A DNA stretch of 64,000 nucleotides from VAYN01 sp963702075 (GTDB lineage Bacteria; Actinomycetota; Thermoleophilia; Solirubrobacterales; 70-9): positions 434,001 to 498,000 of the forward strand of contig OY969703.1 of assembly GCA_963702075.1 (NCBI GenBank). The letters run 5' to 3'. The notes beneath the pieces are model-generated. The model was not told the DNA's origin and did no database searches. It saw only the letters and a program-made list of their open reading frames with translations. A program made the translations under genes and the position numbers. Shown here in pieces: positions 15,502-24,213 of this stretch (positions are counted from its first letter, which is position 1; the number at the start of each line of letters is the position of its first letter).

Positions 15502-18500
15502 GTCTCCGCAACCGATCTGCAAGGAAAGGGTCTTCGAGAATGAACGTTGCTGGGACGAACGGAGCTGGTCAACGGGTCCGACGGCTTGTGCTCGTCACCA
15601 CGATCTTGGTCGTCGGCATTGCGGCGCTCGACGGCGTCGCCGGCGCAGCGGCTGCGCCGTTGATCGAACCTGAGCTCCACACCCAACCCACCCACCTGCC
15701 TCCCGGTGGTCAAGGTGACCTCTGGCTCAATCTTCAGAACATCTCGGACGAACCGGCGCCCCCGGGGCTCGAAGTGACCTGGCAGTTGCCTCCCGGCCTC
15801 ACGGCGGACTCTGTTCACACCGTCGCTGTTCTCGTAAACGATCCCGGTGTGGAATGGGACTGCGGCTCGGTCGGCGGAGCCTCTACGTTCACCTGTACGT
15901 CGCTCACTAGCCTACCGGCCCGCAGCTTTACCCAGGCTCTCTACTTGACGGTGAACGTCGCACCGGACGCAAGCGGAGTCGTTCATCCATCCGTCACCGT
16001 CACCGGGGGCGGGACTGCGGCGCCTGTGACGGAGTCCGAGAACTCTCAGGTCGACCCGGTACCGGCTTCTTTCGGCGTCGTCCCGGGAACGTTCGAAGCG
16101 GGCTTCTTCAAGGCCGATGGAGTAACTCCGGAAACCCGCGCCGGCTCGCATCCCTACGAGGCTACGTTCGCCTTTGACGTCAACTCGGTTAAGGTCCCCA
16201 ACCCCTCCATACCCAACACGACGCTGCCGGCTGAAAACCTCCGCGACTTGAAGGTCGACCTGCCACCAGGGTTCGGCGGTGACCCGACTGCGCTCGGCGA
16301 ATGCACCCAGGACCAACTCACCCAGGGAGAATGTCCGGGCTCGAGTCAGGTCGGAATGATTCGTTTCAACGTCGGCGGATGCTGCGGCGAGGAGTGGCGG
16401 GGATATTACCTCCCTGTGTTCAACATGGAACACCCGAAAGGTGTCGTGGCCGATCTCGCCTTCTCGGTCCAGGGGAACCCGATCCACATCAAGGCGTCAC
16501 TCGATTCGAAGCGGAACTATGCGATCCGGACGACCGTCTCCAACATCAACGAGACGTTGCCGATCTTCGACCAGAAGCTCACCATCTGGGGATTCCCGGG
16601 AGACCACCGCCATGATCTCGAGCGGACCGCTTGTGGTGGCGGGACGGGATGCACCCATCCGGGGTGCCCTGCCGGGGGCGCACCTTGCCCTTACGGCGGG
16701 CCGCCCAAACCCTTCATCACGATCCCGGAGCAGTGCGACGAAGACGCCCACATGACTCTCTCCGGCTACGACAGCTGGCAGAACAGGGGGGTCTTCGGCC
16801 CGCCGGTCGACACCACGCTGCCGGGTCATTTCACCGGCTGCGACTCCGGGAGATTCTCCCCTGATGTGACGATCCATCCGACCAACCAACGGGCCGATAG
16901 CCCCACGGGCCTCGAAATCACGGCCCACGTCCCCCAGAACTCCAATGCAAACGCGGTCGCCACCCCGCAGGTCAAGGCGATCCACCTCAAGTTCCCCGAA
17001 GGCCTGAGCGTCAACCCGGCCTTCTCCGACGGCCTGGATGGCTGCACTGAGGCCCAGGCCGGCATCTCGGAGACCGCCGTTCCGGACGAAAGCGCGGCGA
17101 ACTGCCCTGACAACTCGCGAATCGGCAGCGTCACCTTGCGGACGCCCGTGCTGCCGAAGCCCCTCGAAGGCTCGATCTACCTGGCGAAGCAGACGGCGAA
17201 CCCCTATGGCTCGCTGCTCGCGATGTACGTCGTGGTGCACGACACCGAAGAACGGGGGATCCTGGTGAAGATCCCCGGCAGGCTCGACCTCGACCCTGCC
17301 ACGGGTCAGATCAGCAGCTCGTTCGACGACCTGCCCCAGTTCCCGGTCGAAGACCTGATCGTCAGCTTCCGCAGCGGCGCCCGGGCTCCCTTGGTGAACC
17401 CCGCCACCTGCGGATCGAAGAAGATCGAAGCGACTCTCAACACCTACGCTCAGCCATCGCTCGGCGTTGACGCTTCCAGCTCCTACTCGATCACCGAAGG
17501 TCCGAGCGGAGGTCCCTGCTCTCCCACGTCGGAGTCGCGTCCGTTCGCCCCGGAGCTCGCCGCCGGAACCCAGAGTCCGCTGGCCGCCATCTACAGCCCG
17601 TTCACCCTGCAGCTGACCCGGCAGGACGGCGAACAGGAAATCACCGAGCTGAAGGCGACCCTGCCTCCCGGATTGACGGCGAGGCTGGCCGGCGTCCCCT
17701 ACTGCTCGGATGCGACGATCGCTTCGATCCCAACCGCTCTCGGCACCGGCCGGGGTGAGAAGGAACATCCCTCCTGCCCGGCGGCCTCCCGCATCGGATC
17801 CGTCTACGCCGGCTCCGGGGTCGGGCCGCAGCCTTATTACATCCCGGGCTCCGCGTATCTCGCCGGGCCGTACCAGGGCGCTCCTCTGAGCGTCGCCGTG
17901 GTGACTCCTGCCGTCGCGGGCGGAGTCGACCTCGGCAACATCGTCGTCCGCAGCAAGCTCGAAGTCGATCCGATTACCGCGCAGGTGACCGTCGACTCGG
18001 GGCCGATCCCGACGATCGTCCACGGCGTCCCACTGCACCTACGCGACATCAGGGTGAACGTCGATCGCAGCGGGTTCTCGTTGAACCCGACCAGCTGCGC
18101 GTCGACCGACGTCGCCGGGGTGGCGATGTCGAGCGGGAGCCAGATCGCGCCGCTCCGGAGCCACTTCCAGGTCGGCGGCTGCCGCGGCCTCGACTTCGCA
18201 CCGAAACTCCGGATCAGCCTCAAGGGCAAGACGAAGCGCTCCGGCAACCCGGTCCTGAAAGCCGTCCTCACTCAGCCCGCGGGTCAGGCCAATATCGGTC
18301 GTGCCTCGGTGGTCCTGCCGGCGACCGAGTTCATCGACAACCGCCACATCAACAATCCATGCACCCGGGTTCAGTTCAACGCCGGCGCCGGCAACGGATC
18401 GGAGTGCCCGTCCAAATCGATCCTCGGTCATGCGCGGGCGTATACGCCGCTCTTGGACCAACCGCTTGAAGGGCCGGTCTATTTCCGCTCCAACGGTGGA

Positions 18501-18833
18501 GAAAGGCAGCTCCCCGACCTCGTTGCGGCGCTCCATGGCCAGGTCGATGTCAACCTGGTGGGCTTCATCGACTCGGTACATAAGAAGGGTGCGGAAGTGT
18601 CGCGGGTCCGCAATACCTTCGCGATGGTGCCCGACGTCCCTGTCGGCAAGTTCGTGCTTGAACTCGCGGGTGGCAAGCGGGGATTGCTGCAAAACAGCGC
18701 CAACCTCTGCAAGAGGAAAAACCTGGCTCAGATCAAGTTCGCCGGCCACAACGGCACGACGGACGACTACGCCACTGCACTGCGGACGCCGTGCCACGGG
18801 AAGGCACAGTCGAACCACCGCTCGAGGCGCTGA
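15498..18833 (+). CDS. Giant exported protein of unknown function
   Basis: About 1,111 residues. The GTG start overlaps the preceding stop and has GGGAGGA five bases upstream; ATG 15540 is the alternative. An N-terminal hydrophobic export signal (LVLVTTILVVGIAALDG) is followed by a domain resembling an Ig/DUF11-like fold (LEVTWQLPPGLTADS). Long repeated modules then alternate LPPGLTA-type, CP-x-SRIGSV-type (CPDNSRIGSVTL, CPAASRIGSVYAG) and GPYQGAPLSV-type motifs, with KLEVDPITAQV and LNPTSC near the end. The second half aligns module by module with the C-terminal part of 45100-49845. It has no recognisable enzyme motif. A large surface or secreted structural protein is likely. Confidence 0.75.
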   Translation: MSLRNRSARKGSSRMNVAGTNGAGQRVRRLVLVTTILVVGIAALDGVAGAAAAPLIEPELHTQPTHLPPGGQGDLWLNLQNISDEPAPPGLEVTWQLPPGLTADSVHTVAVLVNDPGVEWDCGSVGGASTFTCTSLTSLPARSFTQALYLTVNVAPDASGVVHPSVTVTGGGTAAPVTESENSQVDPVPASFGVVPGTFEAGFFKADGVTPETRAGSHPYEATFAFDVNSVKVPNPSIPNTTLPAENLRDLKVDLPPGFGGDPTALGECTQDQLTQGECPGSSQVGMIRFNVGGCCGEEWRGYYLPVFNMEHPKGVVADLAFSVQGNPIHIKASLDSKRNYAIRTTVSNINETLPIFDQKLTIWGFPGDHRHDLERTACGGGTGCTHPGCPAGGAPCPYGGPPKPFITIPEQCDEDAHMTLSGYDSWQNRGVFGPPVDTTLPGHFTGCDSGRFSPDVTIHPTNQRADSPTGLEITAHVPQNSNANAVATPQVKAIHLKFPEGLSVNPAFSDGLDGCTEAQAGISETAVPDESAANCPDNSRIGSVTLRTPVLPKPLEGSIYLAKQTANPYGSLLAMYVVVHDTEERGILVKIPGRLDLDPATGQISSSFDDLPQFPVEDLIVSFRSGARAPLVNPATCGSKKIEATLNTYAQPSLGVDASSSYSITEGPSGGPCSPTSESRPFAPELAAGTQSPLAAIYSPFTLQLTRQDGEQEITELKATLPPGLTARLAGVPYCSDATIASIPTALGTGRGEKEHPSCPAASRIGSVYAGSGVGPQPYYIPGSAYLAGPYQGAPLSVAVVTPAVAGGVDLGNIVVRSKLEVDPITAQVTVDSGPIPTIVHGVPLHLRDIRVNVDRSGFSLNPTSCASTDVAGVAMSSGSQIAPLRSHFQVGGCRGLDFAPKLRISLKGKTKRSGNPVLKAVLTQPAGQANIGRASVVLPATEFIDNRHINNPCTRVQFNAGAGNGSECPSKSILGHARAYTPLLDQPLEGPVYFRSNGGERQLPDLVAALHGQVDVNLVGFIDSVHKKGAEVSRVRNTFAMVPDVPVGKFVLELAGGKRGLLQNSANLCKRKNLAQIKFAGHNGTTDDYATALRTPCHGKAQSNHRSRR

Positions 18834-18895
18834 TCCCGTAGCTGAGCGAGCTCCCGAAGGGGCGTCTTCCCCCTCCGCCGAATAGCCCGACGGTC

Positions 18896-19399
18896 GCCTG
18901 CTGTAGAAGTACCGGCGTGCTGATCGACGGCCTGCCGCTGGACGCCCCCGCCGCTCCCCTCAGCGATCTGCTGCGGGTCGGCCTTGACGCCGGGCCGCAG
19001 GAGCCGGCGCTGGTCTCGGCGACGCGCTCGATGAGCTGGGCCGAGCTGGAGGAGGAGAGCGAGCGGCTGGCCGGCGGCTATCGCGAGCTGGGGCTGGAGG
19101 CGGGCGACCGGATCGCCTCGTTGATGCCGAACCGGATCGCCCTGATCGTCCACTACCTTGCCTGCTTCAAGGCCGGGCTGGTGGTGACGCCGCTGAACTA
19201 CCGCTACACCCACCGCGAGATCGACCACGCGCTGCAGGTCAGCGGCGCCAGGGCGCTGCTGGCCCACGTCGAGCGCTTTGAGGACGTCGGGGCTAGCGAG
19301 CTGGCCGGGGCGCTGCCGCTCGGCATCGTCGCTTACGCCGACCCGGAGGGGCCGGGGCGGAGCGCCGACGTCGACTGGCCCCACGACTTCGACCGGCTG
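18896..19399. repeat. 504-bp direct repeat, copy 2
   Basis: The partner of the repeat at 6111-6614. Here it forms the 5' part of the complete acyl-CoA synthetase gene, so this is the parental copy. Confidence 0.9.
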
Positions 19400-20503
19400 G
19401 TCGAGAGCGAGCCGCTGCCGCCGGCGCCGCAGCCGGACCCGGCCGAGCCCGCGGCGATCTTCTTCACCTCCGGCAGCACCGGCCCGGCCAAGGGCGTCAC
19501 CCACACCCGCTCCTCGCTGCGCTGGATGATCGCCGGCGCTGCCGCTGCCTTCGAGCTGGGCGCCGACGACGTCTTCCTGCCCGGCTCCTCGATGTCCCAC
19601 ATCGGCTCCTTCCTCTGGGCGCTCAGCATGCTCTCGGTCGGCGGCGAGGTGGTGGTGGCGCGGACCTTCGACAGCCACGAGCTGCTGCCGCTGCTGCGCG
19701 AGCGCAAGCCGACGGTGCTGGCGATGATCCCGGCGGCGCTGCTGGCCCTGGTCCGCGACCACGACCTCCAGCCCGAGGACTTCGCCTCGCTGCGCGTCTG
19801 CCGCTGCGGCTCGGACAAGGTCTCGACCGAGCTGCTGCACGAGTTCGCCGCCGTCGCCGGCTTCCCGATCGTCGAGGGATACGGGATGACCGAGGTCGGC
19901 CTGGCGACGCTGAACCCGCCCTCGGGGACGGTCAAACAGGGCTCGATCGGGCGCCCGATCAACGGCTTCAGCATCGCCCTGCGCGACGAAGAGGGCGGTC
20001 CGGTCGACCCGGAGACGGTGGGGCGGATCTTCATCCGTACGCCGGCGCGGATGTCCGGCTACTGGGAAGCGCCCGAGGCGACTGCCGAGGTCCTGCGCGA
20101 GGACTGGATCGACTCCGGCGACCTCGCCCGCGCCGACGAGGACGGCTACCTCTGGTTCTTCGGCCGCAAGAAGCAGGTGATCGTCCACGACGGCTCCAAC
20201 ATCAGCCCCTACGAGGTCGAGGGCGCCCTCGTCGAGCACCCCGCCGTCGCCCTCGCCGGCGCCGTCGGCGTCCACGACGAAGTCCACGGCGAGAACGTCC
20301 GCGCCTACGTCACCCTGCGCGAGGGCGCCGAGCGCCCAAGCGCCGCCGACCTGATCGTCCACTGCCGCGAGCGCATCGGCTACAAGGCCCCCGAGGAGAT
20401 CCTCTTCCTCGACGAGATGCCGCTCAACCCGACCGGCAAGATCGACCGCACCGGGCTGAAGCGGATGGCCGAAGACCACCTGCACCCGCACGGGTTGGGG
20501 TAG
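18917..20503 (+). CDS. AMP-dependent acyl-CoA synthetase/ligase
   Basis: A 528-residue class I adenylate-forming enzyme that activates a carboxylic acid with ATP and transfers it to CoA. Visible motifs in order: FFTSGSTGPAKGVTHT (P-loop, about 180), GYGMTEVG (about 320), GYLWFFGRKKQVIVHDG with SNISPYEVE (hinge, about 415), and PTGKIDRTGLK carrying the catalytic Lys near the C-terminus. The acid substrate is not evident; medium or long chain acids are typical. TAGAAG ends seven bases before the GTG start, so the mRNA may be leaderless. A shortened copy lies at 6132-6767. Confidence 0.88.
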   Translation: MLIDGLPLDAPAAPLSDLLRVGLDAGPQEPALVSATRSMSWAELEEESERLAGGYRELGLEAGDRIASLMPNRIALIVHYLACFKAGLVVTPLNYRYTHREIDHALQVSGARALLAHVERFEDVGASELAGALPLGIVAYADPEGPGRSADVDWPHDFDRLVESEPLPPAPQPDPAEPAAIFFTSGSTGPAKGVTHTRSSLRWMIAGAAAAFELGADDVFLPGSSMSHIGSFLWALSMLSVGGEVVVARTFDSHELLPLLRERKPTVLAMIPAALLALVRDHDLQPEDFASLRVCRCGSDKVSTELLHEFAAVAGFPIVEGYGMTEVGLATLNPPSGTVKQGSIGRPINGFSIALRDEEGGPVDPETVGRIFIRTPARMSGYWEAPEATAEVLREDWIDSGDLARADEDGYLWFFGRKKQVIVHDGSNISPYEVEGALVEHPAVALAGAVGVHDEVHGENVRAYVTLREGAERPSAADLIVHCRERIGYKAPEEILFLDEMPLNPTGKIDRTGLKRMAEDHLHPHGLG

Positions 20504-20546
20504 AGGGCGGATCTCACGTTCTTTCCCCCCGCGGCGTCCTATAGAT

Positions 20547-21053
20547 ATGAGCGCTATCCGCTGGAACGTCTTCGACAGCCCGATCGGACCGTTGACCCTG
20601 GTGGCGGGGCCCGAGGGGCTCACCGACCTCAGCTTCCCGGGTCGCCTCTGTGTCCCCGCCGAGGCGAGGAAGGCGCCGATGCCCGAGGTCACCGACCAGC
20701 TCGAGGCCTACTTCGCCGGCGAGCTGCGGGAGTTCGATCTGCCGGTCGACCTCCGCGGCACGCCGCTGCAGAAAGCGGTCTGGCGCGCGCTGCTGGAGAT
20801 CCCCTATGGGCAGACCGCCAGCTACGGCGAGCAGGCGGCGCGGATCGACCCGGCGCTCTTCGACGCCGACGTCGAGCCCTGGCAGCGAGCCCGCGTAGTC
20901 GGTGCCGCCAACGGCCGCAATCCCGTCGCGGTCGTCGTCCCCTGCCACCGCGTGATCGGCGCCGACGGCTCCCTCACCGGCTACGGCGGCGGTCTCGAGC
21001 GCAAGCGGGCGCTGCTGGACCTGGAGAGCAGCCGCCAGCTGGCGATCCTCTGA
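20547..21053 (+). CDS. ogt: Methylated-DNA--protein-cysteine methyltransferase
   Basis: A 168-residue DNA repair protein that transfers the alkyl group from O6-alkylguanine to its own cysteine. The active-site motif is VVVPCHRVIG near residue 133, preceded by the helix-turn-helix region TPLQKAVWRALLEIPYGQT and the Asn hinge GAANGRNP, and followed by GSLTGYGGGLERKRALLDLE. The length fits Ogt. It lies 43 bases after the acyl-CoA synthetase gene. An insert around DPALFDADVEPWQRAR lengthens the region between the helix and the active site. Confidence 0.93.
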   Translation: MSAIRWNVFDSPIGPLTLVAGPEGLTDLSFPGRLCVPAEARKAPMPEVTDQLEAYFAGELREFDLPVDLRGTPLQKAVWRALLEIPYGQTASYGEQAARIDPALFDADVEPWQRARVVGAANGRNPVAVVVPCHRVIGADGSLTGYGGGLERKRALLDLESSRQLAIL

Positions 21054-21066
21054 GGGCGCCGGGCCC

Positions 21067-21672
21067 TCAGTTGAAGAGCACGTAGAAGCCGTAGGGCGGC
21101 GATTCCAGAGCGTCGATGGCTTCGACGGCCGCGTCGCGGAAACCTTCGGGACACCCGGATCCAGACGGGTGCGGGGCGGCGGGTGCCAGCGTGGCGTTGA
21201 TGGTGGCGGCTCCGGGATCGGACCCGCCGTAGCCGACCTGCCCGCTGGCAACGATGTTGACCGGGCTGATCGAGAGGTCGAAGCAGACGATGTCTTTATT
21301 GGGGGTTCCGCCGGTGGAGACAGAAGGGGTGATCGCCACCACGCCCTTGCTTTGGGCAGCGTCCAGTTCGCCATGGTCGATGTGCGCGTAGCCGAGGGCG
21401 GCCCCGGGAGCGCCCGGTGCGCCGGCTGGGCCCGTCGGTCCCATCGGCCCGGTGTCCCCCTTCGGCCCCGCCGGCAGCTGCCCGGTTTTGAAGTCGCCCG
21501 CCCCGAGCGATCCGTCCTTGACCTTCGCCCCGGTGACGGAATCGTTCTTCAGCTGCTTGGTGCCGACGCTGCCCTTGCCGAGCTGGGTCGCCGCGTAGGC
21601 GCCGCCACCCCCGAGGACGACAAAGGCGAGCAGGGTGACCATGACGTTGGCGTAGGTGAGGCGACTGCGCAT
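21067..21672 (-). CDS. Membrane-anchored collagen-like protein
   Basis: A 201-residue protein. After a short N-terminus, VMVTLLAFVVLGGGGAYAA is a signal or anchor segment. Next come LGKGSVGTKQLKNDSVTGAKVKDGSL-type repeats, then about eight Gly-X-Y triplets (GPKGDTGPMGPTGPAGAPG) at about residues 68-92, and a C-terminal globular domain with two Cys. This layout is common in Thermoleophilia-type surface proteins. It converges on ogt with 13 bases between the two stops. Collagen-like stalk with a head domain is the likely structure; the ligand of the head is unknown. Confidence 0.8.
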   Translation of the reverse strand: MRSRLTYANVMVTLLAFVVLGGGGAYAATQLGKGSVGTKQLKNDSVTGAKVKDGSLGAGDFKTGQLPAGPKGDTGPMGPTGPAGAPGAPGAALGYAHIDHGELDAAQSKGVVAITPSVSTGGTPNKDIVCFDLSISPVNIVASGQVGYGGSDPGAATINATLAPAAPHPSGSGCPEGFRDAAVEAIDALESPPYGFYVLFN

Positions 21673-21754
21673 TGATTCCTCCTGGAAGACGACCGGAGCG
21701 CGAGACAGTAGCGATATGACACAAAGTCGAGAATCTTGATTAACTTAGACAAGA

Positions 21755-22693
21755 ATGCAGAGGATCGACGTCCATCAACACCTTCTCTCGGAGGACCTGA
21801 TCGAGGAGCTGGCGCAGCGCCGGCGAGCGCCGATGCTGATCCGCCGCGGCGAGGGCTGGACCTTCCGCGTCAGCGGCGAGCCCGACAGCGTTCTCCACTT
21901 CGACGCGACCAACGTCGCCCTGCGCAGCGTCGAGCTGCGGCGCGAGAAGATCGACCGCGCCCTGGTGGCGCTGTCCACCGCGCTCGGGATCGAGACCCTG
22001 CCGGGAGAGGAGGCACAGCCGCTGCTGGAGGCTCACCACCGCGGCGTCGAGGACATGCCGCCCGGCTTCGGCGGCTGGGGCGCGGTGCAGCTGGAGGCGC
22101 CCGACCCGGCTGAAATCGACGCCATCCTCGCCCGGGGCTGCGTCGGCGTCTCCTTGCCGGCCACCGCCCTCTGCACTCCCGACGCGCTCGAGCGGATCGG
22201 CCCGCTGCTCGCGCGGCTGGAAGCAGGCGACGCGCCCCTCTTCGTCCACCCGGGCCCCGTCGCTCCCTCCGGCACAGCCGGTCCCCGGCCGCCGCTGCCT
22301 GTCTGGTGGCCCGCCCTGACCGATTACGTCGCCCAGATGCAGGCCGCCTGGTTCGCCTTCCTCCACGCCGGCCGCGCGGCGCATCCGCGCCTGCGGGTGC
22401 TGTTCGCGATGCTGGCCGGCGGGGCGCCGCTGCAGGTGGAGCGCTTCGCCGCCCGCGGCGGCACCGTGCCGCCCGACCCCGACCCCCTCGTCTTCTACGA
22501 CACCTCTTCCTACGGGACACAGATGCTCGGGGCGGTGGCCGACGCGGTCGGCGTGGCCCAGCTCGTCTACGGCTCCGACCGTCCGGTCGTCGATGCCGCC
22601 GCGCCGCCGCTGGGCCCCGAGCTCGGACGGCTGCTCCGCAGCACGAACCCCGCCCGCCTCTTGACCTCTGAGCAGAAAGGAGACCTCTCATGA
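21755..22693 (+). CDS. Amidohydrolase-family (Amidohydro_2) protein
   Basis: A 312-residue TIM-barrel metal-dependent hydrolase or decarboxylase. The N-terminal metal motif is IDVHQHLL (H-x-H at about residue 6-8). Later motifs are LFVHPGPVAP, VFYDTSSYGTQ and VYGSDRPVV, which supply the other metal ligands. It resembles ACMSD/uronate-isomerase-type amidohydrolases, but the substrate is not evident. The stop overlaps the start of the cysteine dioxygenase-like gene (ATGA), so both are made together. The short divergent region before it also serves the collagen-like gene. Confidence 0.78.
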   Translation: MQRIDVHQHLLSEDLIEELAQRRRAPMLIRRGEGWTFRVSGEPDSVLHFDATNVALRSVELRREKIDRALVALSTALGIETLPGEEAQPLLEAHHRGVEDMPPGFGGWGAVQLEAPDPAEIDAILARGCVGVSLPATALCTPDALERIGPLLARLEAGDAPLFVHPGPVAPSGTAGPRPPLPVWWPALTDYVAQMQAAWFAFLHAGRAAHPRLRVLFAMLAGGAPLQVERFAARGGTVPPDPDPLVFYDTSSYGTQMLGAVADAVGVAQLVYGSDRPVVDAAAPPLGPELGRLLRSTNPARLLTSEQKGDLS

Positions 22694-23214
22694 TCGAGCG
22701 GATCGAGGAGATCGCCGGCCCGCACTGGCACGACCTGAACGACGAGGAGCTGCTCGCCGCAGCCAACCGGATCGCGGCCCAACCGGCGCTCTGGTCCCAT
22801 CACATCGAGCACGACTCGACGCACCGCACCTACAGGCAGCTGCTGCGCGACGAGCACCTCGACGTCTGGCTGCTCTGCTGGTCCCACGACCACGACACCG
22901 GCTTCCACGACCACGACCTCTCGGCCGGCGCCGTCGCCGTCGTCTCCGGCAGCGTCCGCGAGGAGCGCCTGGTCCTCGGCAGGCCCCCCGACGCCCCGAT
23001 CTCGCGCACGGCCCACGCCGGCTCATCCTTCACCTTCGGCGCCAGCGACATCCACCGCGTCCTCCACGCCGGCACCGAGCCCGCCGTCACCATCCACGCC
23101 TACTCGCCGCCGCTGGTCCGCATGGGCAGCTACGCGATCGAGCCCGACGGCCGGCTGCGCCGCCACGCCGTCTCCTACGAGGAGGAGCTGCACGAACTGT
23201 CCGCGTCGAGCTGA
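22690..23214 (+). CDS. Cysteine dioxygenase type I-like cupin protein
   Basis: A 174-residue cupin. LLCWSHDHDTGFHDHDLSAG carries the metal-binding histidines of the first cupin motif, and FGASDIHRVLHAG followed by HAYSPPLVRMGSY carries the third His and the conserved tyrosine region. This is the arrangement in cysteine dioxygenase-family enzymes, which oxidise thiols to sulfinates with Fe(II) and O2. Thiol specificity cannot be assigned. Its ATG overlaps the amidohydrolase stop. Confidence 0.82.
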   Translation: MIERIEEIAGPHWHDLNDEELLAAANRIAAQPALWSHHIEHDSTHRTYRQLLRDEHLDVWLLCWSHDHDTGFHDHDLSAGAVAVVSGSVREERLVLGRPPDAPISRTAHAGSSFTFGASDIHRVLHAGTEPAVTIHAYSPPLVRMGSYAIEPDGRLRRHAVSYEEELHELSASS

Positions 23215-23252
23215 GGCGGCGCGGCGGCGCGGCTCCGGCAGAATGGGCGGGC

Positions 23253-24116
23253 GTGCGGCTCGCCACCTGGAACGTCAACTCGGTCAAACAGCGGCTGCCG
23301 CGACTGCTGCCCTGGCTCGACGAACGCCAGCCCGACGTCGTCTGCCTGCAGGAGACGAAGCTGGCCGACGAGGCCTTCACGGAGCTGCTCGGCGAGGAGC
23401 TGGCGGACCGCGGTTACGAGGTGGCCGTCCACGGCGAGGCGAGCTGGAACGGCGTCGCGATCCTCTCCCGGGTCGGCCTCGACGACGTCGTCCCGGGACT
23501 GGCGGAGGCGCCGGGGTTTCCGCACCCCGAGGCGCGCGCCGTCGCCGCCACCTGCGACGGGATCCGGGTCCTCTCGGTCTACGTCCCGAACGGGCGCGAG
23601 CCAGGCTCCGACCACTACGAGTACAAGCTCGCGTGGCTGGCGGCGCTGCGCGACGTGGTCGCGGCGGGACCGGAGGCGACGGTCGTCTGCGGCGACATGA
23701 ACATCGCCCCCGCCGACGCCGACGTCTTCGACCCCGGGGCCTACGAAGGCCACACCCACGTGACGGCGCCCGAGCGGGCGGCGCTGGCGGAGTTGCAGGC
23801 GCTGGGCCTGCGTGACGTCGTCCGCGACCGCTGGCCCGGCGAGCGCGTCTTCACCTACTGGGACTACCGCGCCGGCATGTTCCACCGCGACCTCGGGATG
23901 CGGATCGACCTCGTCCTCGCCGGCGCCCCGGTCGCCGACCGCGTCCACGCCGCCTGGGTCGACCGCCAGGCCCGCAAAGGCAAAGGCCCGAGCGACCACG
24001 CGCCCGTCGTCGTCGACCTCGACCAGGCCCCCGACGGCGACATCGGCCCGATGGTGCCGCCGCCGTCGCGGCCACTCACCAGGCGCGGCGCCGCGAAGCT
24101 GCCGCAGTCCCGCTAG
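23253..24116 (+). CDS. xth: Exodeoxyribonuclease III
   Basis: A 287-residue endonuclease/exonuclease/phosphatase-family DNA repair enzyme acting at abasic sites. Motifs: ATWNVNSVKQRL at the N-terminus (metal Asn), VVCLQETKLAD (catalytic Glu), VYVPNGREPGSD, VVCGDMNIAPADADVF (Asp and Asn), YWDYRAGMFHRDLGMRIDLVL, and GPSDHAPVVVDL (catalytic Asp-His). The GTG start is directly before the conserved N-terminal strand. A short low-complexity tail extends beyond the fold. Confidence 0.93.
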   Translation: MRLATWNVNSVKQRLPRLLPWLDERQPDVVCLQETKLADEAFTELLGEELADRGYEVAVHGEASWNGVAILSRVGLDDVVPGLAEAPGFPHPEARAVAATCDGIRVLSVYVPNGREPGSDHYEYKLAWLAALRDVVAAGPEATVVCGDMNIAPADADVFDPGAYEGHTHVTAPERAALAELQALGLRDVVRDRWPGERVFTYWDYRAGMFHRDLGMRIDLVLAGAPVADRVHAAWVDRQARKGKGPSDHAPVVVDLDQAPDGDIGPMVPPPSRPLTRRGAAKLPQSR

Positions 24117-24201
24117 CCGAGCGCGACCATTACTCCTGAAATAGGAGCGCGTCTGCAATTACCGGACATACGATTTAGGAAGATCGGACACATGAGCCGA
24201 C

Positions 24202-24207
24202 TACAAT
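24202..24207 (+). promoter_or_regulatory. -10 element for leaderless MNT gene
   Basis: TACAAT ends six bases before the ATG of the nucleotidyltransferase gene, so transcription should start at or very near the ATG. No Shine-Dalgarno is present. Two GGACA-containing repeats (CGGACATACG, CGGACACATG) lie just upstream and may be operator half-sites. Confidence 0.6.
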
Positions 24208-24213
24208 GGGCAG

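Noticed and set aside
18767..20692. A 641-codon frame antisense to the acyl-CoA synthetase gene
   Set aside because: It mirrors the third-position GC bias of a gene with all adenylate-forming motifs. The same false frame also appears opposite the truncated copy.
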